Positions 1-8,167 of a stretch of DNA of 64,000 nucleotides are shown in pieces (the stretch's first letter is position 1; every line of letters begins with the position of its first letter). Origin of the DNA: Fodinibacter sp038258215 (GTDB lineage Bacteria > Actinomycetota > Actinomycetes > Actinomycetales > Dermatophilaceae); assembly GCA_038258215.1 (NCBI GenBank), contig JBBSQC010000015.1, positions 13,004 through 77,003 of the forward strand, written 5' to 3'. The translations under genes were made by a program, and so were the position numbers. The notes beneath the pieces are model-generated. The model had not been told where the DNA came from, made no database searches, and was given only the letters and a program-made list of their open reading frames with translations.

Positions 1-312
1 GACGGCGAGGTGGGCAGTGCTACTACGAGCAGGGCAATCCCTTCTTGAGCCACGCCTCGTCACGTGACCGGCGGGCCGCAGACCGATAGAGAGCCACACC
101 CGTGACGGGTGGGCAGCCCAAAAGAGAGCGCCCGCCGAGCACCTGGACCGAGTCTGGCCAGACACCGGCCGCACCGGAAGTCTCTCGCAGCCCAGAAGGA
201 CGTCGCCTCCGGAGCGAGGGGGACCAGTAAAGGTCAACTCCTCGACCGTTCCTGCTCACGTGAAAGAAGGCGAACTTCGAAAGATGCACAGCGGCGTGGC
301 GCCCTGGGCCGG
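1..312. other. No supportable gene
   Basis: I see no convincing gene here. The open frames on both strands are rich in Arg, Ser and Pro and look like ordinary high-GC open frames. Nothing resembling an RNA gene or a terminator stands out. The stretch lies downstream of the cupredoxin lipoprotein, whose stop codon is at 313. Confidence 0.5.
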
Positions 313-936
313 TCAGGTGACGGTGAACGCTTCGTGCATCCCGCTCGCGTAGTGGTTAGTCAGATTGCACACCAGCTCGTAGTCGCCCGGAGGCAGTTTC
401 AGGTTCACCCAGCCGATCGAGCCGGACGCGATCCCGTCGCCCGTCCCCTCCGCGCACGACGCCGACGCCTCGCCCAGGCTGCCGGTCTCATCCACGCGGC
501 CGTCCGGGCCAGGGGCGCGCTGTCCGGTGGACTGTCCGCCGGACACCGGGAGGACGACCATCTCGTGGGTCCGCCAACCCATGTTCGCGACTTCGAAGCT
601 GACCTGACCGGCCGGAACGGTCGCGGGTACTGTGCGCAGCATCATGTGCCCACCGAGCGGCGCGTCACCATTCATCATCGAGGTCATCCCCATGTCCCCG
701 AGCATCACGTAGACAATCGTTGCGGGCAGCGAGGTCGGCTCAGCGCAACTGAGGGCACGCGGGTGATATCCGGTCGGCGCCGAGCCCATCATCGGAGCCC
801 CGAAGCCGCCCGGTCGCTGTCCGCTGGCCGGGTGTTGCCCCATCATCGGTGCGGCCGAACTGCCGCCGCATCCTGTCAGTAGAGCGGCCAATGCGACCGT
901 CGTGACAAGGGGCAATGCCTTCGAGCCAGCCTTCAT
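313..936 (-). CDS. Cupredoxin-like copper-binding lipoprotein
   Basis: A 207-residue exported protein. The N-terminus has a Lys start, a hydrophobic stretch and a lipobox (LLTGC, Cys23), so it should be anchored outside the membrane. A low-complexity linker rich in Met, Gly and Pro (about residues 24-60) follows, including MMGQH and GAPMMGSAP motifs. The C-terminal part looks like a cupredoxin fold: a possible first ligand His124 in GWRTHEMVVLP, then Cys190, His195 and Met200 spaced C-x4-H-x4-M, which is the type-1 copper ligand set seen in sulfocyanin-like and plastocyanin-like proteins. From the family, a role in periplasmic electron transfer or copper handling is likely; the partner is unknown. 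The Met-rich linker may also bind copper. No copper exporter or oxidase gene is adjacent. Confidence 0.75.
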   Translation of the reverse strand: MKAGSKALPLVTTVALAALLTGCGGSSAAPMMGQHPASGQRPGGFGAPMMGSAPTGYHPRALSCAEPTSLPATIVYVMLGDMGMTSMMNGDAPLGGHMMLRTVPATVPAGQVSFEVANMGWRTHEMVVLPVSGGQSTGQRAPGPDGRVDETGSLGEASASCAEGTGDGIASGSIGWVNLKLPPGDYELVCNLTNHYASGMHEAFTVT

Positions 937-1030
937 ATCTCAAGCGAACACTGTGCTCCCAACTCCCAACAGGGCCAAAGGTCACCCCTGCGCGCTGACC
1001 CGGAAGACTCTGATGAGAGACCATGCAGAC

Positions 1031-1240
1031 ATGCCCCGCGCCATGCGTCGGTCTATCGGTGTGATCGCGCTGGCGGTTGTCGCCCTGGCCATCGGGACTC
1101 CAGGTGGCTCCTGCATCGCTCCGCCGACCCTGCAGCCTCGGCGTGCAGCAGTCAGGAATCGCCCCTTCCTGCTTCTCGCCGGCATTGCCGGGTTGATCCT
1201 GTCGGGAGCGATGACTTGGCGGTCATATCACTCGCGGTGA
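1031..1240 (+). CDS. Small two-segment membrane protein, unknown
   Basis: A 69-residue protein of unknown function. It has a basic N-terminus and two hydrophobic segments (about residues 6-24 and 41-58) separated by a short Arg-rich loop. The start at 1031 puts MPRAMRRS directly before the first hydrophobic segment; GAGAG at 1015-1019 is a weak ribosome site. An in-frame ATG at 1013 is an alternative. The gene is divergent from the cupredoxin lipoprotein, so the two may share a control region. I do not recognise a family, and short length makes the call tentative. Confidence 0.4.
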   Translation: MPRAMRRSIGVIALAVVALAIGTPGGSCIAPPTLQPRRAAVRNRPFLLLAGIAGLILSGAMTWRSYHSR

Positions 1241-1368
1241 AACGTCCGGGTCGCAGGACTCGTGGTTCCAGAACATCACCGACTTCGGCCGGAGCGGCGT
1301 TCGCGCCGCGCAGGGCATCTGGATCCTCCGTCAACGATGCCGCTGGTCGAGGGCCTACCCCGTGATCA

Positions 1369-1397
1369 TTGACTATGGTATAGCCATAGCGAATAAT
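1369..1397 (+). promoter_or_regulatory. Promoter and operator of a leaderless TetR gene
   Basis: TTGACT at 1369-1374 and AATAAT at 1392-1397 form a -35/-10 pair with a 17-base spacer. The GTG start of the TetR gene follows at 1404, about seven bases after the -10, which implies a leaderless transcript. Between the hexamers, overlapping the end of the -35, lies an inverted repeat CTATGG-TATAG-CCATAG (1373-1389). It is placed where a bound repressor would block polymerase, so autoregulation is likely. All of this is read directly from sequence; binding is inferred. Confidence 0.65.
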
Positions 1398-1403
1398 TGG
1401 ACT

Positions 1404-2033
1404 GTGGCACGCACCTACCGCTCCGATCTCCGCGATGCTCAAGCTCGCCGTACCCGTGGCGCGATCGTGGATGCGGCGAACCGGCTCTTCACCAGCAGGG
1501 GGTACGCCGCGACGACGGTGCGCGCGGTGGCCGAGGAGGCCGGTGTGTCCGTTCCCACCGTGGAGGCCACTTTCGGCAGCAAGGCCCGACTGCTCAAGGC
1601 CGCGATCGACGTCGCCATCGCTGGGGACGACGAGCCGGTCTCGATGCTGGACCGGGAGTTCGCGCACCGCGCCAGCGCAGCTACGACGGCGACGGGATCC
1701 CTGATCATCGTCGCCGATGTCCTCGCCGGATCCCAGCACCGTTCGGCTGGGCTGGTCAACGCCGCCTTCGAGGGCGCCGGCGGCGACCCGGACTTGGCCG
1801 CCCTGGCCGAGGAGCTGGCCACCCAGCGCCACAAGACCGCCAGCTGGATCGTCGACCTGGTGGCGGCGAAGCGGCCGCTGCGCGCGTCGCACGCCCACAG
1901 CGTCGACACCCTCTGGACGCTCATGGAACCCGCAGTCTTCGACCGGGTCACCCGGCGGCTGGGCTGGAGCCTGGAGCGTTACCAGCACTGGTTCGCCGAC
2001 GCCGCCGTCCACCTGCTAACACCTGACCACTGA
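1404..2033 (+). CDS. TetR-family transcriptional regulator
   Basis: A 209-residue regulator. The N-terminal TetR helix-turn-helix spans about residues 18-66 and includes AANRLFTSRGYAATTVRAVA, then EEAGVSVPTVEATFGSKARL, the usual TetR_N pattern. The C-terminal ligand-binding half is helical and not assignable to a ligand class. I chose GTG at 1404 over the upstream ATG because the upstream codons overlap a promoter and palindrome (1369-1397), pointing to a leaderless message. The VOC gene begins 24 bases downstream, so the two probably form an operon in which the regulator controls its own expression and that of the VOC protein. Confidence 0.88.
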   Translation: MARTYRSDLRDAQARRTRGAIVDAANRLFTSRGYAATTVRAVAEEAGVSVPTVEATFGSKARLLKAAIDVAIAGDDEPVSMLDREFAHRASAATTATGSLIIVADVLAGSQHRSAGLVNAAFEGAGGDPDLAALAEELATQRHKTASWIVDLVAAKRPLRASHAHSVDTLWTLMEPAVFDRVTRRLGWSLERYQHWFADAAVHLLTPDH

Positions 2034-2057
2034 TCCCTACGAGACAGGAACGCGCAC

Positions 2058-2825
2058 ATGCCCGACTACCAGCCACCCGCCACCGGCGCCCTCTGCTACC
2101 TGCAGCTGCCCACCACCGACCTGCAGGCCTCCCTCGCCTTCTACACCGCCGTCCTGGGCTGGGAGGGTGAGACAGAGCACGGCTCCTTTACCGCGCCCGG
2201 CCTGATCGGCCAGTGGACCGCCCACCGGCCACCGGCGAGCGACGGCGGCCCGTTGTTGTGGTGGTGGACCAACGGGATCTACAGCACCCTCACCAAGGTG
2301 GTCGAGCACGGTGGGCGTGTGCTCGAACGACCACAGCCCGACCAGGGCCAGCGTTGGCTGGTCGAGATCGAGGACCCTTCCGGCAACCGCCTCGGCCTGG
2401 CCTGCCCTATGCGCACGGGCCGGCCACAGCCACTCCTGATGTGTCGCGACGTCGAGGCCACCAGCCGCTGGTACCAGGAGCTGCTCGGGCTGGTGAGCGA
2501 CCACGGCGGACCAGACTATGAGCGTCTGGTCTCCGACGGCGAGCTGGTGCTGCAACTGCATCAGGGCGACGTCGAGCACCACCACGGCCGGGTAGGCGAC
2601 CCGTCCGCCCCCGTCGGCAATGGTGCGCTGGTCTGGTTCGGAGAGGTCGGCGACTTCGACGGGGTGGTCGAGCGAGTCGCCCTCCTCAAGGCACCCATCG
2701 TGCGCGACGTCCACCGGAACCCTCCCGAGGGCAACGGCCCCGCCCATCGCGAGATCTGGGTCACCGACCCCGAGGGCTACGTCGTGGTCGTCGCCAGCCC
2801 GGACGGCGAGGACTGGCGCCCGTGA
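2058..2825 (+). CDS. Two-domain VOC (glyoxalase-like) protein
   Basis: A 255-residue protein made of two vicinal-oxygen-chelate domains. The first (about residues 8-118) starts with CYLQLPTTDLQASLAFYTAV and ends with VEIEDPSGNRLGLACP; the second (about 125-250) starts with MCRDVEATSRWYQELLGL and ends with WVTDPEGYVVVVASP. These beta-alpha-beta-beta-beta repeats are diagnostic of the superfamily, which includes glyoxalases, extradiol dioxygenases and drug-binding proteins; the exact reaction cannot be told. It follows the TetR gene by 24 bases and is likely co-transcribed, suggesting an inducible detoxification or aromatic-ring role. Confidence 0.8.
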   Translation: MPDYQPPATGALCYLQLPTTDLQASLAFYTAVLGWEGETEHGSFTAPGLIGQWTAHRPPASDGGPLLWWWTNGIYSTLTKVVEHGGRVLERPQPDQGQRWLVEIEDPSGNRLGLACPMRTGRPQPLLMCRDVEATSRWYQELLGLVSDHGGPDYERLVSDGELVLQLHQGDVEHHHGRVGDPSAPVGNGALVWFGEVGDFDGVVERVALLKAPIVRDVHRNPPEGNGPAHREIWVTDPEGYVVVVASPDGEDWRP

Positions 2826-3854
2826 CGAGGAAGTCGCAAGACGGACATTTCGGGGCGCTCGAGGCGTCGTAGCAACCCACGGCCTGGTCGCTGCTCGCCC
2901 CAACGCGGTGTTCCGCGAGCCGAACCGTCACCCGTGAGCGATCCCCTATGGCTCTTTCAATCGCCCAGCGTCGATGGCCTCGGAGAAGGAGCGCAATCAG
3001 GCCCAGGCGGCGATCGTCGCGGGGCCTCGGACGCGGACTTCCCCGGATGACCATGCGCGAGCGACCCGTTCCTCGGCTTCCGCTCTTGCCCCGACGCGTG
3101 CAACGCACGGACGCCGGGCGCCGACTCCTGTCTCGGCGTGCAAACAGCCGACGAGTTGCTAGGCCGCCGGCATCTCTTGTGATCGTGGCCGGACGAGTGC
3201 GTCCGCCGCGTCACCCGTGATGACCTGTCCGTCGTCCAACCGGAAAGTGAGCGTGTTTCGATGCGCCCTGCTCGGTTCGGTCATCGGCGCTGACCGGGCC
3301 GCCGTTGATTGGTCGGCTTCTGGCGGCCAGACATCCACAGCTCGGAGCTGATAGCCATCCTGTTCCGGGCGCTCGTAGCCGAACGCCACGACGTAGTCAT
3401 GCTGAAGCTCGGCGTAGCCGTCGGTCTGAATGGCTGACTATTGCGCGCAGGACCAGCGCGGCGTCTCCGGCGCCAGGATGACGACCTAGCCCTCCTGGGC
3501 GCGCCATTCACGCACCTGCTCGGTGCACAGCCAGCACTCTTCCTCACTCACCGACCCCGCGTCATCGGCAATTTCCGCCCGTCGTGCGTTTGCAGACGTA
3601 GCCCATTCCGCCGCCAGTCGACCCGCCTGCCCCAGAAAGACTCACCTTTCGAACGACCTCTCGTGCCACGCTCAGTGCGGATGGCTCTGTGGCTGACCGT
3701 GCCCGTCGATCCTGCCGTTGTGAGTGCAAGGGTCTGCGTTGCCCTGCCAGAATCGGTGTTCAATGTTCCGGCGCGACGATGTCGCATTCGGCTGTCCGCG
3801 TTCGTGGGATGGGTGAGCGCGGTCCCGGGGCCGGCCGCAGCACAAGGAGCAGTC
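2826..3854. other. Kilobase with no confident gene; decayed coding traces
   Basis: No intact gene is supported. Two minus-strand stretches read like coding sequence without proper starts. One, at about 3159-3389, contains DYVVAFGYERPEQDGYQL. The other, ending at a TAG at 3486-3488, contains EEECWLCTEQVREW. I do not recognise either. With the relics at 4278-4956 they suggest a zone of gene decay. Ribosome-site AAGGAG at 3844-3849 belongs to the next gene. Confidence 0.45.
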
Positions 3855-4211
3855 ATGGCCGAGTACCTCATCTACTTCAACCAGCAGTGGGTGGGCGAGC
3901 ACACCGACGAGTGGTTCCGCAGCCGCGGACCACGTGCCGCGGCCGTCGTGGACGAGATGAAGGCTGCCGGCGTGTACGTGTTCGCCGGGGGGCTGGAGGA
4001 GGGCGGCCCGGTCTACAGCGCCGACGCCACCAGCGGCAAGCTCGTCATGACCGACGGCCCGTACGCCGAGACCAAGGAGTTCCTTGGCGGTTTCGCGGTG
4101 GTTGACGTGGCCGAGGACGAGGCGGCCAAGCTGTGGGCCGGACGGCTCGCGCAGGGATGTGGCTGGCCCCAGGAAGTGCGCCGATTCGGGCGTCAGCCTC
4201 AAGCCGAGTGA
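3855..4211 (+). CDS. YCII-related (DGPF) domain protein
   Basis: A 118-residue protein of the YCII/DGPF family. The hallmark is MTDGPYAETKEFLGGFAVVD near the middle, preceded by an N-terminal beta strand AEYLIYFNQQW and followed by an Ala-rich helix and a short C-terminal strand. Family members are small dimeric alpha-beta barrel proteins; many sit beside ECF sigma factors, but none is visible here, and the biochemical role is unknown. Start ATG 3855 is supported by AAGGAG at 3844-3849, six bases upstream of the start. The gene appears to be a single transcription unit bordered by decayed DNA on both sides. Confidence 0.85.
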   Translation: MAEYLIYFNQQWVGEHTDEWFRSRGPRAAAVVDEMKAAGVYVFAGGLEEGGPVYSADATSGKLVMTDGPYAETKEFLGGFAVVDVAEDEAAKLWAGRLAQGCGWPQEVRRFGRQPQAE

Positions 4212-4277
4212 CTCCGTCATCGGGGACCCATGGAAGAGCCCTCATCTGCCGCCTGGTGCCTCCGGGCGTTCTCTGAG

Positions 4278-4406
4278 TCAGGCACTCCGGAGCGGCTGGA
4301 TGTCTTCGAGTGCGGCACCGAGATGATCCGTTTCGATTTCGAGGTGGGAACGAGTCTGCAGGCTCAGCCAGAACCGTTCGGTGGTTCCTCCCAGGTCCAG
4401 GATTCC
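4278..4406 (-). pseudogene. C-terminal remnant of a HigA-like antitoxin
   Basis: The last 42 codons of a minus-strand frame read GTTERFWLSLQTRSHLEIE and then an acidic helix ending ALEDIQPLRSA. This matches the C-terminus of XRE-family HigA antitoxins, where the pattern is FGT-x-EFWLNLQ-x-x-Y-DLE followed by a helix. The helix-turn-helix N-terminus is missing or out of frame, and no HigB toxin is visible. I call it the remnant of a toxin-antitoxin locus. It could also be the end of a gene with frame errors, since the neighbouring VOC gene shows two. Confidence 0.55.
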
Positions 4407-4560
4407 AACGATCGCGACCAGCATCTCGCGGGCTTGCCATTTCCCACGGGAACTCTTGGCCCGCTGCTCTCGTCCCGCGCTCGACTTCGGAGCAAGACCC
4501 GAGCGCGACGTCCTGTGGTGCCGCCGATCGCGCCGGGTCCGCGAAGTGCCGACGAGCGCT

Positions 4561-4956
4561 TCACTCGCGGTCGACGGGCGCGAGGAGCTCCACGCGGTTC
4601 CCGTGACCGTCAGCAGTGTGACACCTCTCGTGCCAGGGAAGTTGTGGCGCTGGCTCCAGTCGACGTCGAACCCGAGCATGATCAGACGCTCAGCAACGGC
4701 CTCGAGCGCGGCCACGCCAGCGACCTGGAATGCCGGGTGTGCCTTGAGCGCCGGTGCAAACGGAACCTCCACCCCGATGTGGGTCTCGGCGGTCACCGCT
4801 CCGGAGTCGTCGTGCGCACGAAACCAACACCCCGCCCTTGGGTTTCAGATCCTCCGGCTTCTCCTCCTCGGTCAGCCCCAGGCCCTCTGCGTAGAACCGC
4901 CGAGCGACGTCCTCACCCCCAGACGGGCAGGCAACCTGAACGTGATGCAACGTCAT
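4561..4956 (-). pseudogene. VOC-family gene with two compensating frameshifts
   Basis: Start ATG at 4956 gives TLHHVQVACPSGGEDVARRF and continues to KPKGGVLV. There the frame breaks: inserting one base relative to the family (GTGTTGGTTTCG for GTGTGGTTTCG, near 4820) moves the coding signal to a second frame, which reads HIGVEVPFAPALKAHPAF and LGFDVDWSQRHNFPGTR. Near 4622-4635 it returns to the first frame for ADGHGNRVELLAPVDRE and a stop at 4561-4563. Joined, these give a normal ~130-residue VOC protein with the usual DPFGNR-like end. Real decay fits the neighbourhood; sequencing error is possible. Confidence 0.7.
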
Positions 4957-5119
4957 CGCGCCTCCTCGACCGTTGGGGAATCGGTACAACGTACCCACTG
5001 AGGAACGCGTGAGGGCCTGGTCGTCGGTGGAGTGGCTCCCGGGTGATGACTCGCCGACCCATCGTGGGTTCTGCCAAGGTCGGCTCCCGCGACATGTGGA
5101 TCATTGCCGAGAGTGTCGC

Positions 5120-5179
5120 GTGACATGGTCACTACGGTCCCTGTATCACGGTGAGTGAGCCACGTCTTCGGCGACGTGG
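5120..5179 (+). promoter_or_regulatory. Palindrome and 5' hairpin upstream of the permease
   Basis: Two symmetrical elements precede the permease start at 5202. GTGAC-ATG-GTCAC (5120-5132) is a perfect short palindrome of operator size. CCACGTC-TTCGGC-GACGTGG (5160-5179) would form a UUCG-capped hairpin in the leader just before the ribosome site GAGAGAGG (5186-5193). Both suggest control of the catabolic region, but neither is matched to a known regulator or riboswitch class. Confidence 0.4.
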
Positions 5180-5201
5180 TCCGTCGAGAGAGGTGGCTGT
5201 C

Positions 5202-6701
5202 ATGTCGCTGGGCCTGGGTTGGACGCTGAAGGGTGACGGTGGCCCGCTCGGGCCGGACGAGGTCGTCGCGCCCGACGAGCGCCTCTCGTGGGGCAAGACC
5301 GTGGGTCTGGGTGCCCAGCACGTCGTCGCGATGTTCGGGGCGACCTTCGTCTTCCCGCTGGTCATGGGGCTCAACCCGCAGCTGGCGATCATGATGAGCG
5401 GTGTCGCGACCATCGCCTTCCTCCTCATCGTCCAGGGGAAGGTGCCCAGCTACCTGGGCACCAGCGCGGCATTCGTCGGTGGTGTCGCGGCGATCCGGGC
5501 CAACGGCGGTGACTCACAGGAGGTCACGGGAGCGATCCTCGTCTCCGGCCTGGTCCTCGCGGCGGTCGGGGTCGCCATCCACGTGCTCGGCTCGTCCGTG
5601 CTGCACAAGGTGCTCCCACCGGTCGTCACGGGCGCCGTCGTGATGCTCATCGGGTTCAACCTCGCACCGGTCGTGGCCGGCGTCTACTGGCCGCAGGACC
5701 AGTGGGTGGCGATCGCGACGATGCTCTTCGTGGTCGTCTGCGCCACGGCCTTCAGCGGCTTCGTCGGTCGGATCGCCATCTTCCTCGCCCTGATCTTCGG
5801 CACGGCCCTGTCCTGGCTGCTCGACTCCACGGTCGGCCAGATCACCTCCGTCCTCGGCGGTGCGACCGAGGCCACCACGCACCTGCGCTGGGACACCGCC
5901 GCGCTGGGCGACGCCTCCTGGTTCGGGTTCCCGGCGCGGACGATGGTGGCCGCCGACGGCAAGGAGGTCGTCGGCTGGCACACGCCGAGCTTCTCCACGG
6001 CCGCCATCCTCCTCGTCCTCCCCGCGGTGATCGCCCTCATCGCCGAGAACACCGGCCACGTCAAGGCGGTGGCCGAGATGACCGGACACGACCTCGACCC
6101 CGTCATGGGGCGCGCCATCGCGGCGGACGGCATCGGCACGGTGCTCGCGACCTCGGTCGGAGGCTCGCCCACCACGACCTACGCCGAGAACATCGGGGTC
6201 ATGGCCGCCACCAGGGTCTACTCCACCGCTGCCTACTACGTCGCGGCGATCGTCGCCCTCGTGTTCGGCCTGTCCCCGAAGTTCGGCGCCCTCGTGGCCT
6301 CCGTGCCGGGCGGAGTGCTGGGCGGCATCACGGTGGTGCTCTACGGGATGATCGGTCTGCTGGGCGCGAAGATCTGGAAGGAGAACGGGGTCGACTTCGG
6401 CAACCCGATCAACCTCGTGCCGGTCGCCGCGGGCATCGTCATCGGCATCGGCAACGTCAAGCTCCAGATCACCGACGACTTCTCCCTCGAGGGCATCTCG
6501 CTCGGCACCATCGTCGTCATCGCCGGCTTCCACCTGGCCCGGGCCCTCGCCCCCGATGACCTGCGCCTCCGCGCCGAAGGCGCCGCGATCTCCGTCGGGG
6601 ACCACGTCTACGGCGAAGGCGACGGCGTTGACGACCTGTCCCGGCCGGGCCGCCCCGGCGACGATGACGAGGGCGGCCCCGACCGTGGCTCACGGCCGTG
6701 A
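5202..6701 (+). CDS. Uracil/xanthine permease (NCS2 family)
   Basis: A 499-residue integral membrane protein of the nucleobase-cation symporter-2 family, importing uracil, xanthine or a related base with protons. Family signs are about 12-14 hydrophobic segments, the central Glu motif ALIAENTGHVKAVAEMTG, and the NCS2 signature region around GGSPTTTYAENIGVMAATRV, with two half-helix regions typical of UraA. The C-terminal tail (last ~40 residues) is acidic and hydrophilic. I chose ATG 5202 because GAGAGAGG lies eight bases upstream; an earlier GTG at 5151 lacks one. It stands first in a long run of ring-catabolism genes, so it probably supplies their substrate. Confidence 0.9.
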   Translation: MSLGLGWTLKGDGGPLGPDEVVAPDERLSWGKTVGLGAQHVVAMFGATFVFPLVMGLNPQLAIMMSGVATIAFLLIVQGKVPSYLGTSAAFVGGVAAIRANGGDSQEVTGAILVSGLVLAAVGVAIHVLGSSVLHKVLPPVVTGAVVMLIGFNLAPVVAGVYWPQDQWVAIATMLFVVVCATAFSGFVGRIAIFLALIFGTALSWLLDSTVGQITSVLGGATEATTHLRWDTAALGDASWFGFPARTMVAADGKEVVGWHTPSFSTAAILLVLPAVIALIAENTGHVKAVAEMTGHDLDPVMGRAIAADGIGTVLATSVGGSPTTTYAENIGVMAATRVYSTAAYYVAAIVALVFGLSPKFGALVASVPGGVLGGITVVLYGMIGLLGAKIWKENGVDFGNPINLVPVAAGIVIGIGNVKLQITDDFSLEGISLGTIVVIAGFHLARALAPDDLRLRAEGAAISVGDHVYGEGDGVDDLSRPGRPGDDDEGGPDRGSRP

Positions 6702-6797
6702 TCCTGCCGCCTGCATGACTGCCTCCCACCCGGAGCCGCCGACCTCCGGGTGGGCCCGGTCTTCTCCCAGGCCCCTCGAGCAGGCAGGATCGAACAG

Positions 6798-7667
6798 GTG
6801 AAACCCGCACCCTTCGCGCACCACGCGCCGCGCACCGTCCAGGAGGCGGTAGGCGTGCTGGCCGAGGTGGGCCATGACGGCAAGGTGCTCGCCGGTGGAC
6901 AGAGCCTCATCCCGTTGCTCAACATGCGCCTGGCCAGCCCCGGACACCTCGTCGACATCAACCGGGTGGGCGCGCTGGACACCGTGACCGTTGACGAGCG
7001 TTGGGTTCGCGTCGGGGCCCTGGTCCGGCACGCCGCCCTCCAACGCCACGACGAGGCGTATGCCGCGCTGCCCCTGCTCCGCCAGGCCCTGCGGAACGTC
7101 GCCCACCCGGCGATCCGCACCCGTGGCACCACCGTGGGGTCCATCGCCCACGCCGACCCGGCCGGGGAGATGCCGGCCGTCGCGGTGCTCACGCGGGCGG
7201 TGGTCGAGGCGACCAGCACCAGGGGGTCGAGGGAGATCCCTGCCGCGGACTTCTTCGCCGGCCCGCTGGAGACGACGCTGGCCCCCGACGAGCTGGTCGT
7301 GGCGATCCGCTTCCGGCGGTTCGACACCGGCACTCGAACGGCCTTCCTCGAGACGGCCCGGCGCAGCGGCGACTACGCCCTCGCCGGGGTCGCGGTGGCC
7401 GTCGAGGTCGCTGCGGACGGTGTGACCAGGGCGCAGGCGTCTTTCGTCTCGGTCACACCGGTCCCCACGGTGCTCGACCTCACCCCGGCGCTGGCCGGTC
7501 TCGACCTGAGCCGCGGGGTGCCGGATGCCGTGACCGACCTCGTCCGAGCCCACGTCGACCCCGAGGGCGACATCCACGCGAGCGCGGACTACCGCAGGAT
7601 GCTGGCGGCCGAGCTGACGCGCAGAGCCCTGGCGGCAACCACCGACGTTGTGGAGGGGGCCGCATGA
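6798..7667 (+). CDS. Molybdenum hydroxylase, FAD-binding subunit
   Basis: A 289-residue medium subunit of a xanthine dehydrogenase/CO dehydrogenase-type enzyme. It carries the FAD-binding motifs KVLAGGQSLIPLLNMRLA (about residues 31-48) and TRGTTVGSIAHADPAGEMPA (about 109-128), followed by the C-terminal CoxM-like domain. It passes electrons from the 2Fe-2S subunit to an acceptor. The start is taken as GTG 6798 (VKPAPFAHHAPRT), which matches the usual N-terminus; a good ribosome site is lacking. Its stop overlaps the start of the iron-sulfur subunit gene by four bases (ATGA), so subunits M, S and L are translationally coupled. Confidence 0.9.
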   Translation: MKPAPFAHHAPRTVQEAVGVLAEVGHDGKVLAGGQSLIPLLNMRLASPGHLVDINRVGALDTVTVDERWVRVGALVRHAALQRHDEAYAALPLLRQALRNVAHPAIRTRGTTVGSIAHADPAGEMPAVAVLTRAVVEATSTRGSREIPAADFFAGPLETTLAPDELVVAIRFRRFDTGTRTAFLETARRSGDYALAGVAVAVEVAADGVTRAQASFVSVTPVPTVLDLTPALAGLDLSRGVPDAVTDLVRAHVDPEGDIHASADYRRMLAAELTRRALAATTDVVEGAA

Positions 7668-8167
7668 ACGAGCCGGCCGCCGAGGAGCTCTTCGACATCA
7701 CGATCCGCGTCAACGGGGTGATCCGCACCGCGCGGGCCCCGTCGCGACGGCTGCTCTCGGACTTCCTGCGCCACGACCTCGGTCTCACCGGCACCCACGT
7801 CGGCTGCGAGCACGGGGTCTGTGGAGCCTGCACCGTGCTCGTCGACGGCGACCCGGCCCGGTCCTGCCTGATGTTCGCCGTGACCGCCCAGGCCCACGAG
7901 GTGACGACGGTCGAGGGCATCGGCCACGACCCGGCGGCGATGAGCCCGGTTCAGCAGGCGTTCGCCGAGTGCCACGCCCTCCAGTGCGGCTTCTGCACGC
8001 CGGGCTTCGTCACGACCATCACCGCCTACCTCGAGGACCACCGCGACCCGACGCCGCAGGAGGCGCGCGAGGCGATCTCGGGCAACCTGTGCCGATGCAC
8101 CGGCTACCAGAACATCGTCAAGGCCGTCTGCCGCGCGGCCGAGATCCGACGCGAGGGCTCGGCGTGA
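7664..8167 (+). CDS. Molybdenum hydroxylase, 2Fe-2S subunit
   Basis: A 167-residue small subunit with two iron-sulfur clusters. The plant-ferredoxin-type cluster ligands lie in GCEHGVCGACTVLVDG and a later Cys in ARSCLMF; the second, helical cluster uses CGFCTPGF and NLCRCTGYQNIV. Both sets are complete, so electron transfer from the molybdenum site to FAD should work. It overlaps its upstream neighbour by four bases and the downstream GTG of the large subunit by four bases. The closest functional classes are CO dehydrogenase-like and purine or N-heterocycle hydroxylases. Confidence 0.93.
   Translation: MNEPAAEELFDITIRVNGVIRTARAPSRRLLSDFLRHDLGLTGTHVGCEHGVCGACTVLVDGDPARSCLMFAVTAQAHEVTTVEGIGHDPAAMSPVQQAFAECHALQCGFCTPGFVTTITAYLEDHRDPTPQEAREAISGNLCRCTGYQNIVKAVCRAAEIRREGSA

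Noticed and set aside
2948..3220. Overlapping short open frames in the 2.8-3.4 kb gap
   Set aside because: Arg/Pro/Ser-rich translations without ribosome sites or motifs in several frames at once; not supportable as genes.
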